Assembly: GCF_042684665.1 (NCBI RefSeq)
Contig: NZ_JBHULY010000039.1
Span: 248,001-312,000, forward strand
DNA from: Jejuia rubra
GTDB lineage: Bacteria > Bacteroidota > Bacteroidia > Flavobacteriales > Flavobacteriaceae
Length of the DNA stretch: 64,000 bases
Reading direction: 5' to 3'
Position 1 is the first letter of the stretch, and every line of letters begins with the position of its first letter. The translations under genes were made by a program, and so were the position numbers. Positions 46,555 to 54,472 of this stretch are shown here, in pieces. The notes under the pieces were generated by a model. It searched no databases and was not told where the DNA came from. It saw only the letters and a list, made by a program, of their open reading frames with translations.

Positions 46555-49500
46555 ATGAAAAAAATAGTAGTATTATTAAGTCTTGTAATTTCAATTTTAA
46601 CTTCTTGCCAAAATCAGAAAGTTAAGAGTGTTTTAGAAAAAGACGTCAATCTTGAAGAAGGATTTAAAAACCCACCAAACCAAGCCAAAGCCAGAACCTG
46701 GTGGCATTGGATAAGTGGTAATGTTTCAAAATCGGGCATCACCAAAGATTTAGAAGCGATGAAAGCGGTTGGTATTCAAGAAGCACAATTGTTTAATGTG
46801 CATTTGGGTTTTCCACAAGGGCCTGTAAAATATTTAAGTGAAGAATGGCTAAATTTATTCAAATTTTCGGCAGAAGAAGCCAAACGATTAGGACTAGAAT
46901 TGGCATTCCACAACAGCGCAGGTTGGTCGTCTTCTGGAGGACCTTGGGTTACTGAAGAACATGCGATGCAAACGGTTGTTTTTAGTGAACTTACAGTTGA
47001 AGGCGGAAAAACGATAACCAAAAAAATACCACGACCAGAAACCAAATTCGACTATTATAAAGACATAGCCGTTTTGGCATTTCCAAAACCAAAAGCAACA
47101 AAAAAGATAGATGGTTTAGATTATAAAATGCTATCTGAACGTGTTCGAAATCATTTACTACCCGATAGGAAAGGCATTTCAAATGAGGCTGTTATTTTAA
47201 AAGAAAACATTATCAATCTAACTTCAAAACTATCTGAAGATGGTGTTTTAAATTGGGAAGCACCTCAAGGTGATTGGGTTGTTTTACGATTAGGGCATAC
47301 ACCAATAGGTACGCAAAATCGTCCTGCACCTCCAGAAGCCAAAGGTTTAGAAGTGGATAAAATGAGTAAAACAGCAGTTGATGCCTATTGGAAAGGAGGT
47401 GTGCAACCTATAATTGATAAGTTAGGCGACTTAATAGGAACAACTGTTAACAATTGTTTGATTGATAGTTATGAAGTAGAAACTCAAAATTGGACTACAG
47501 GTTTTGATGCTCAGTTTGAGAATTTAAGAGGTTATGATTTAACGGCATATTTACCAACTTTAGCAGGGTACTATGTAGAAAGTGGAGAAGTTTCAGAACG
47601 ATTTCTTTGGGATTTTAGAAGAACTATTGGCGATTTAATTGCCCAAAATTACTATGCGCATTTTGCCGAATTATGCCATAAAAACGGACTAAAATTCTCT
47701 GTAGAACCCTATTGGGGCCCTTTTGATAATATGCAAATTGGTGCTCAAGGCGATATTGTGATGTGTGAATTTTGGAGTGGTGGCTATCCGTTTTTCGATT
47801 CGCCAAAATTTGTATCGTCCATCGCACACTTAAATGGCAGTGCCATTGTGGGAGCAGAGTCTTTTACAGGTATTGGTGGTTGGGACAAACACCCAGCAAA
47901 CCTAAAATCGATTGGAGATCGTGCATGGGCAGAAGGCATTACACGATTTATTTTTCATACCTATGTGCATCAACCTTGGGATGTAGCACCAGGTTTGGCA
48001 TTAAGTTATCACGGTTTTGATTTTAACCGATTAAATACTTGGTGGAAACAAAGTAAGGGGTATATGGATTACCTAGCACGTTCACAATATCTTCTACAAC
48101 AAGGTAAAAATGTGGCTGATGTTTTGGTATTTACAGGAGAATCATCACCCAATACAGGGTTTATAAAACCAGAAATTAAAGCCATGGGTTTTGATTATGA
48201 TTTGATTGGCGCTAATAAATTAAAAGACTTAACCGTTAAAAACGGAACAATTTTCTCATCAGTTGGAAATGCGTATCAACTTTTGGTATTGCCAGAATCG
48301 GATTTTATAAAACCAGAAACTTTAGAAAAAATAAAAGCATTGGTAGATGGTGGCGCAACAGTTATTGGTAAAAAGCCATTGCAATCGCCAAGTTTGACCA
48401 ACTATCCAAATTGTGATGAAAAAGTTACAGCTTATGTTGATGCATTGTGGGGAAGTCGTTTGGTTAAAGAAATTTCCATTGAAGAAGCTTTAAGCAATCA
48501 AATACCTGATTTTAAAATAGAAAGTAGTGATAATTCGGATTTGAGTTTCATCCACAGAAAAACAGCAAATGCTGATATTTATTTCATCGCCAATGCTAGA
48601 AAAGAAGCCAGAGAAATTACAGCACGTTTTCGAGTTTCAGGAAAACAACCTGAAATCTGGAACTCAGAAAAAGGCACTATCAAAGATGCAGTAGTCTTTA
48701 AAGACAATGAGGATGGAACAACAACTGTACCTTTACAATTAGGTTTGGAAGAGTCGGTTTTTATTGTTTTTAAAAAAACTGCAAATCCGAATCATTTAGA
48801 AGAAATTTCAACAGAACTCAAACCTTATCAAACAGAACCATTGTCTAATTTAGAAATTGTAAAAGCAGAGTACGGCACGTTTTTACAAGAAGGTTTAATA
48901 GATATTACTGACAAAGTAAATAAAGCTATAAAAGGTGGCAAATTAGACTTTAAAATGAGTAGGGCTTTTTGCGATTGTGACCCAGCAATGGGCTACAAAA
49001 AAGAATTTCGAATGGAATACCAAATAGGTGATACCAAAAAGCAGATTTATGCTGAAGAACGCGAGCATATTTATATTGGTGATGGAGATAAATCACTAAA
49101 AGTTTTAAAAGCTGTTTTTGGAAAATTTAAAGGGGAAACAACGGGTATTCCTCAATATTATAAAACTTTTGATGTTACCGATAAAATAAAAAAGGTAGTA
49201 AACTCGGGAACTTATGATATTTTGGTGTCTAATGAATTAATTGACAATCAAATTCCAGAAGGCGATAAAACCGTTTTAAAAATCAGCTATAAAACTGATG
49301 GAGAAGACCGCACTATGTTTATTCCGAAAGGGCAACTTTTAAAATTGTCTAAAGACATATCAAAACCAGTATTAGAATTTAAAAATGATGCCATAAGTTG
49401 GACTACACCTTATGCAGGAAAGATCAATTACACGTTAGCATCAGGAGAATCAAAAACCACAGAAGTGAAATCTGTTTCAAAACCAATGGAGCTATCAGGC

Positions 49501-50061
49501 GCTTGGGAAGTTTCTTTTCCAATAAATTCAGAAGCTTCAAAAAAAGAAACGTTTCCTAATTTGATTTCGTGGACCGATGTGCAAGACGAAGCGATTCAGC
49601 ATTTTTCAGGAACAGCATCTTATAAAAAAGAGTTTGTGTTATCCAAAGAGATGATACAGCCGAATAAAAGTGTGACCTTAGATTTAGGAAGTGTATCCGT
49701 TATAGTAGAAGTCATAGTTAACGGCAATAATGTTGTATCTTTATGGAAAGCCCCTTTCAGAGTAAACATTGATGAATTTGTGAAAGAAGGGAAGAATACT
49801 TTAGAAGTTAAGGTGACCAATTTATGGCCCAATCGATTGATTGGTGACGAAAAACTAAAATTGGATTATCCAAGACAAGGCAAGCGTGCAAAACCGCTTC
49901 CAGATTGGTTATTAAATCATACAGAACGACCATCTAAAAGAACAACATTTGCCAGTTGGAATCACTATAATAAGAATGATGATCTGCTAAAGTCTGGTCT
50001 GCTAGGGCCTGTAAATCTTATATTTTTTGAAACCGTAAAACTAGAAAGTAATGATGAATAA
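46555..50061 (+). CDS. GH106-like alpha-L-rhamnosidase
   Basis: A 1168-residue lipoprotein (signal ending LTSCQN), of normal GH106 size. The N-terminal block KARTWWHWISGNVSKSGIT with DLEAMKAVGI is the family opening; FHNSAGWSSSGGPWV, LIDSYEVETQNWT, and FSVEPYWGPFDN further on fit the catalytic barrel. The C-terminal 170 residues form a GH2-type sugar-binding jelly roll (GTASYKKEFVL to EGKNTLEVKVTNLWPNRLIGD). GH106 enzymes remove alpha-L-rhamnose by inversion, often from acidic glycans. It is a third rhamnosidase here, unrelated in sequence to the GH78 pair. Its stop overlaps the next start by 11 bases. Confidence 0.85.
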   Translation: MKKIVVLLSLVISILTSCQNQKVKSVLEKDVNLEEGFKNPPNQAKARTWWHWISGNVSKSGITKDLEAMKAVGIQEAQLFNVHLGFPQGPVKYLSEEWLNLFKFSAEEAKRLGLELAFHNSAGWSSSGGPWVTEEHAMQTVVFSELTVEGGKTITKKIPRPETKFDYYKDIAVLAFPKPKATKKIDGLDYKMLSERVRNHLLPDRKGISNEAVILKENIINLTSKLSEDGVLNWEAPQGDWVVLRLGHTPIGTQNRPAPPEAKGLEVDKMSKTAVDAYWKGGVQPIIDKLGDLIGTTVNNCLIDSYEVETQNWTTGFDAQFENLRGYDLTAYLPTLAGYYVESGEVSERFLWDFRRTIGDLIAQNYYAHFAELCHKNGLKFSVEPYWGPFDNMQIGAQGDIVMCEFWSGGYPFFDSPKFVSSIAHLNGSAIVGAESFTGIGGWDKHPANLKSIGDRAWAEGITRFIFHTYVHQPWDVAPGLALSYHGFDFNRLNTWWKQSKGYMDYLARSQYLLQQGKNVADVLVFTGESSPNTGFIKPEIKAMGFDYDLIGANKLKDLTVKNGTIFSSVGNAYQLLVLPESDFIKPETLEKIKALVDGGATVIGKKPLQSPSLTNYPNCDEKVTAYVDALWGSRLVKEISIEEALSNQIPDFKIESSDNSDLSFIHRKTANADIYFIANARKEAREITARFRVSGKQPEIWNSEKGTIKDAVVFKDNEDGTTTVPLQLGLEESVFIVFKKTANPNHLEEISTELKPYQTEPLSNLEIVKAEYGTFLQEGLIDITDKVNKAIKGGKLDFKMSRAFCDCDPAMGYKKEFRMEYQIGDTKKQIYAEEREHIYIGDGDKSLKVLKAVFGKFKGETTGIPQYYKTFDVTDKIKKVVNSGTYDILVSNELIDNQIPEGDKTVLKISYKTDGEDRTMFIPKGQLLKLSKDISKPVLEFKNDAISWTTPYAGKINYTLASGESKTTEVKSVSKPMELSGAWEVSFPINSEASKKETFPNLISWTDVQDEAIQHFSGTASYKKEFVLSKEMIQPNKSVTLDLGSVSVIVEVIVNGNNVVSLWKAPFRVNIDEFVKEGKNTLEVKVTNLWPNRLIGDEKLKLDYPRQGKRAKPLPDWLLNHTERPSKRTTFASWNHYNKNDDLLKSGLLGPVNLIFFETVKLESNDE

Positions 50062-51487
50062 ATATTTGGTTATAAACTTGATGATTTGTTTTTGTTTGTT
50101 GAGTTGTGCCAATAAAGCCAAAGAACAAAAGACAATTGACGCGGGTAGCGAAATGGTAGATTATTTTGCTGATAATGGCTTCGGAAATGCGGTGGCCATT
50201 GTGCAACATCCATCAGGGGTATATCACAAAGGCGTTACTTACGTGGCTTACCAAGGTACATTGGAAGATCCTTATGTGGCTTCATACAATCATACTACCA
50301 AAGAATGGAAAGGCCCTTTTAAAGTAGGTGTTAGTGAAATGGGGAAAGATCCAAACCGTAAAAAGAAAATAGACAATCATGGGAAACCAGCTATTCTTAT
50401 TGATGATGCTGACTATATTCATATTGCTTTTGGAGGTCATGGAGGAACCCCCGATGATGGTAAAAACCCATTAGGAAATCATCACTATGGAAAAAATTTA
50501 CATGCGGTTTCTAAAAAGCCATTAGATATTTCAGAGTGGGAAACACTAGATAATATTTCATTGTTTGGAACTTATAGTCAGTTTATAAAAATGGATAATG
50601 GCGATATGTATTTGTTTTATCGTCATGGTGCACATAGAAGCAATTGGGTGTATCAAAAATCAACTGATAATGGTAAAACATTTGAGGAGCCAGTTTCCTT
50701 TTTAAAGCATAAAAGAAGAACAGAGATTGAAGCCGAAGATTCATGGTATCCATGGTTGAGTAAAGGTAATGGAGACGATATTATTGTAGCATTTGATTAT
50801 CATATTTGTAGGGACAATAAAAATGCACAAGATGCACGTGGGCATATTCCAGAACGTCACAACCTCTATTATATGGTTTTTGATACAAAGACAGGGCAAT
50901 GGAAAAATGTTAAAAATGAACTTTTAGAAATGCCTTTAACCAAAGAAATGGCTGATGAAAAAGCCTTGGTTAAGCAAATACCCAAAGATTGGACGTTTCA
51001 AGGTATAGCAGACGTTGACCCAAATGGCAATCCTCATGTTGGTGTTTTGGTTGGGCCTGACATAGGCGAAAAAAGAAGTGGCCCTAAACGTTTACAACTT
51101 TTTAGGTGGGATGGACAAGCGTGGTTACAAAGTGAGAATACAGATCTTCCCAGAGGTAATGGAGATTTAGAAGTAACATCAGCAAAAGAAATAAGCGTAT
51201 ATCTAGAACATGAAACTAATGGTGATGTTGGAGAAATAAGCCGATGGGATAGCTCCGATGGGGGAAAGACATTTAAAAAGAACACCGTTTTTTTAAAACG
51301 AGAACATTCTGGATTTGTGATATCTTCTCTTATAGATACTCCACATCCGGATGCTAGGATTATTGTAGGGGAAAAAATATCAGGGACTGATTTTAGAAAC
51401 ATGTATTTGTTAGGCGATAGTGGGCCAATACAACGCTTAAAAAATGAAGCTGAAGTTTTAAAAAAGAACAAAAAACAAAACAATTAA
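50051..51487 (+). CDS. BNR-propeller lipoprotein, PL24/PL25-like lyase candidate
   Basis: A 478-residue lipoprotein (signal ending LLSCAN), a single BNR-4-type beta-propeller without extra modules. It retains His110 (DNHGKPAI), His130 (FGGHGG), Tyr175 (GTYSQF) and Arg191 (FYRHGAHRSN). The spacings, 20 and 16, are those I recall for the PL25 ulvan lyase PLSV_3936 (123/143 and 188/204). Overall it is only distantly like the other propeller lyase at 22405-24900. As a lipoprotein it may act on imported or surface oligomers rather than polymer. Alternative: a GH145-type propeller rhamnosidase, which shares the fold. It overlaps the GH106 gene by 11 bases and precedes a sulfatase by 9 bases. Confidence 0.7.
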   Translation: MMNKYLVINLMICFCLLSCANKAKEQKTIDAGSEMVDYFADNGFGNAVAIVQHPSGVYHKGVTYVAYQGTLEDPYVASYNHTTKEWKGPFKVGVSEMGKDPNRKKKIDNHGKPAILIDDADYIHIAFGGHGGTPDDGKNPLGNHHYGKNLHAVSKKPLDISEWETLDNISLFGTYSQFIKMDNGDMYLFYRHGAHRSNWVYQKSTDNGKTFEEPVSFLKHKRRTEIEAEDSWYPWLSKGNGDDIIVAFDYHICRDNKNAQDARGHIPERHNLYYMVFDTKTGQWKNVKNELLEMPLTKEMADEKALVKQIPKDWTFQGIADVDPNGNPHVGVLVGPDIGEKRSGPKRLQLFRWDGQAWLQSENTDLPRGNGDLEVTSAKEISVYLEHETNGDVGEISRWDSSDGGKTFKKNTVFLKREHSGFVISSLIDTPHPDARIIVGEKISGTDFRNMYLLGDSGPIQRLKNEAEVLKKNKKQNN

Positions 51488-51496
51488 GTAACAACG

Positions 51497-52825
51497 ATGA
51501 ACAAATTGAACAAACTAGGTTATATTGTATTAGTGCTAATATGTTGCTCCTGTGGAAATAAAACCAAAACATCAGAAGCAAAAAAGCAAGAGTCTGATAA
51601 GACAAATCAAACACCAAACATTGTATTTATTCTTTCTGATGACCAATCATGGACAGATTATAGTTTTATGGGGGATGAAAATATAGAGACTCCAAGAATA
51701 GATCAATTTGCATCGGAAAGTTTAGCCTTTACACAATCTTACGTACCAACACCATTATGTTCGCCTTCTTTGGCAACAATCATTACAGGCTTATATCCCA
51801 AAGATCATGGCATTTTAGGAAATGATAAGGTCTACGACCGTGGAAACATACGAGGAAAGGAAAGAGCAGAAGCCTATAAACCTGTTATTTCTGCTTTTGA
51901 AAAACAAACCACACTTCCAGATATGCTTAAAGAAAAAGGCTATCTGTCGTTTCAAACGGGAAAGTGGTGGCATGGTAACCACAAAATTGGAGGTTTCGAT
52001 TATGGTATGACACACGGAGATCCAGAGCGTGGTGGGAGACATGGTGATTATGGTTTAGAAATTGGAAGAAAAGGCTTAGATACGATTAATAGTTTTGTTG
52101 ATTTATCATTAAAGGAAAAGAAACCGTTCTTTTTATGGTATGCGCCATTTTTGCCGCATAGACCTCATAATCCTCCGAAACGCTTATTCGAAAAGTATAA
52201 GAAGAAAACAGACTCAGAGCATTTAGCAAAGTATTGGGCGATGTGTGAGTGGTTTGATGAAACTTGCGGACAATTATTTGATATGTTTGAAGAAAAGGGC
52301 TTAACAGAAAATACACTATTCGTTTATGTATGCGATAATGGATGGGCTCAGAACCCTGAAAAAAGCGGGTATTTGAAGCACTCTAAACGCGCACCTTACG
52401 ATATGGGTATTCGTACTCCAATAATGTACAAATGGAAAGGTAAGATTACACCTAAAATGGATGACAAAACCATTACAAGTAGTATAGATATGGTACCTAC
52501 AGTACTTGATGTTTTGGGGATTGAAAAACCAGCAAACCTTCCAGGTGTTAGTGTATTAGATGAAAAATCATTAACTGAGCGCAAAGGAATTTTTGGAGAG
52601 GTATATGCACATGATTTTGATACGATTGAAAATAGTATGTACTACAATATGGCGATTTTCCCTCCCTATAAAATTATTGTTCCAGATCCTGTTAGAAAGA
52701 AAGATGAAGTGGTGCAGTTGTTTAATATTGAAAAAGACCCTTTTGAGAAAAACAATATTGCTAAAAACAATCCTCAAATAGTTGAAGAACTCAAAGAAAA
52801 AATAAAAGGGTTTAGAGCAAAATAA
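51497..52825 (+). CDS. S1-family sulfatase with CSPSL instead of CxPxR
   Basis: A 442-residue lipoprotein (signal ending ICCSCGN). Metal-site blocks ILSDDQSW, GKWWHG, CDNGW and KHSKRAPYDMG are present. The maturation motif around Cys88 reads CSPSLATIITG: the Arg of C-x-P-x-R is Leu92. The Cys, Pro and following TG are kept, so formylglycine formation may still occur, but the Arg normally supports the formylglycine. Similar variants occur in some S1 subfamilies as far as I recall, so it could be a working enzyme of a particular clade. Fourth gene of the GH2/GH106 operon. Confidence 0.85.
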   Translation: MNKLNKLGYIVLVLICCSCGNKTKTSEAKKQESDKTNQTPNIVFILSDDQSWTDYSFMGDENIETPRIDQFASESLAFTQSYVPTPLCSPSLATIITGLYPKDHGILGNDKVYDRGNIRGKERAEAYKPVISAFEKQTTLPDMLKEKGYLSFQTGKWWHGNHKIGGFDYGMTHGDPERGGRHGDYGLEIGRKGLDTINSFVDLSLKEKKPFFLWYAPFLPHRPHNPPKRLFEKYKKKTDSEHLAKYWAMCEWFDETCGQLFDMFEEKGLTENTLFVYVCDNGWAQNPEKSGYLKHSKRAPYDMGIRTPIMYKWKGKITPKMDDKTITSSIDMVPTVLDVLGIEKPANLPGVSVLDEKSLTERKGIFGEVYAHDFDTIENSMYYNMAIFPPYKIIVPDPVRKKDEVVQLFNIEKDPFEKNNIAKNNPQIVEELKEKIKGFRAK

Positions 52826-52834
52826 TAGAACATT

Positions 52835-54322
52835 ATGAAAAATACACACTTAATATTATTGCTACTATTAGCTTTTGTTTTCTCATGTAAAAACGAAAAA
52901 AAAGAAGTTGTAGAGGAAGAAACATCTCAACCAAATATATTATTTATAGCAGTAGATGATTTAAACAATTGGATTAGTCCAATTCAAAATTTTTCCAACG
53001 TCAAAACCCCAAATTTCGATAGGCTGGCAAATATGGGTGTAACGTTCACTAATGCCCATGTGCAAGCACCACTTTGTGGACCGTCAAGAGCTTCTTTAAT
53101 GACGGGTTTGCGTCCATCAACCACAGGTATTTATGGGATGACACCCGATAACAAAATAAGAAGACCGGGTAATCCAGCCACAAAAGATATTACGTTTTTA
53201 CCTGAATATTTTGAGCAAAATGGCTATCATACCATGGGTATTGGCAAGCTATTTCACATTCATGCTCCGGACAGTGTGTTTAACGAATCGGGTGGGCGCG
53301 TAAAAGGTTTTGGACCTTATCCCAAAAAACGTTTTGTTTGGGATGGTTTTGGAAAAGGCATTAGAGGGACTCATGGTAGAACCAGTACAGATTGGGGCGC
53401 TTTCCCTGAAAATGACACCTTAATGCCAGATCATGCTTCTGCAAATTGGGCAATAGAGCGTTTGCAAAGAGATTATGATAAACCTTTCTTTTTGGGCGTT
53501 GGATTTTTACGTGTGCATGTACCGTTATATGTACCTCAAAAATGGTTCGACTTGTATCCTTTAGAAGCCATTGAAACACCGCCTTACAAGTCTGATGATT
53601 TAAATGATATTCCCCCCGTTGGTATGAAAATTAACGATTTGCCTATGATGCCATCTACAGAATGGGCAAAAGAAAGTGGCGAGTGGAAAAAAATTGTACA
53701 GGCTTATTTGGCGTGTATGAGTTATGTAGATTATGAGTTAGGTCGTGTTTTAGATGCTTTAGAAAGTAGTAAACACGCTGATAATACAGTAATAGTATTG
53801 TGGTCTGACCACGGCTATCGCTTAGGTGAAAAAGGCACATTTGCAAAACACGCCCTTTGGGAAACCGCCACAAAAGCACCGTTGATGTTCGCAGGGCCAA
53901 ATTTACCAAAAGGAAAGAAGATTGAAGCACCTGTAGAAATGTTATCTATTTATCCAACCTTACTGGAATTGAGCGGTTTGCCCGCTTACCAGCGTAATGA
54001 AGGCAGTAGTTTAGTGAGCATGATGCAGAATGATGAAGGTTTAAATGACGCACGAGCAATTACCACTTTTGGGATGAATAATCATGCCGTTAAAACAAAT
54101 GGCTATAGATATATTCAATATGAAGATGGCAAAACAGAATTTTACGACCACAGCTTTGACCCTAATGAATGGACAAACGAAGCGGAAAATCCAAAGTACA
54201 AAGCTCAAATTGAAAAAATGAAAGCCTTGTTGCCTAAAGAAAACTCGAAATGGGATGCCGAATCAAATTATACCTTTCAACCTTATTTTGTAGAACAAAA
54301 AGCAAGGACTAGTAATAATTAA
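52835..54322 (+). CDS. S1-family sulfatase, iduronate-2-sulfatase-like
   Basis: A 495-residue lipoprotein (signal ending VFSCKN). Motifs: FIAVDDLNNW, formylglycine motif at Cys81 (CGPSRASLMTGLRP), GIGKLFHI, GFLRVHVPLYVPQKWF and SDHGYRLGEKGTFAKHALWE. It belongs with the iduronate-2-sulfatase-like enzymes, like the gene at 36335 and that at 58516. Last gene of its operon, 9 bases behind the previous sulfatase. No clear hairpin terminator follows. Confidence 0.9.
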   Translation: MKNTHLILLLLLAFVFSCKNEKKEVVEEETSQPNILFIAVDDLNNWISPIQNFSNVKTPNFDRLANMGVTFTNAHVQAPLCGPSRASLMTGLRPSTTGIYGMTPDNKIRRPGNPATKDITFLPEYFEQNGYHTMGIGKLFHIHAPDSVFNESGGRVKGFGPYPKKRFVWDGFGKGIRGTHGRTSTDWGAFPENDTLMPDHASANWAIERLQRDYDKPFFLGVGFLRVHVPLYVPQKWFDLYPLEAIETPPYKSDDLNDIPPVGMKINDLPMMPSTEWAKESGEWKKIVQAYLACMSYVDYELGRVLDALESSKHADNTVIVLWSDHGYRLGEKGTFAKHALWETATKAPLMFAGPNLPKGKKIEAPVEMLSIYPTLLELSGLPAYQRNEGSSLVSMMQNDEGLNDARAITTFGMNNHAVKTNGYRYIQYEDGKTEFYDHSFDPNEWTNEAENPKYKAQIEKMKALLPKENSKWDAESNYTFQPYFVEQKARTSNN

Positions 54323-54376
54323 ACACAACTAGTAAAAGGTTTATAATACTATAAATCTCTAAATTTTAAAATTTTT

Positions 54377-54393
54377 TCAATACACTCAGGATA
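54377..54393 (+). promoter_or_regulatory. Repeat site before the GH39-like unit (site I, partial)
   Basis: CAGGATA at 54387-54393 is preceded by TCAATAC at the expected 10-base distance (weak). No good TAnnTTTG lies 20 bases behind it, so this copy fits the pattern only in part. The downstream gene starts at 54455 or 54473. Confidence 0.35.
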
Positions 54394-54472
54394 GTTAATT
54401 GTTTAATTAATTTACAGTGATTTGTAGCAATAGTAGAATTTAATAAATATAGCTATGTGGTTTATCCATAAT

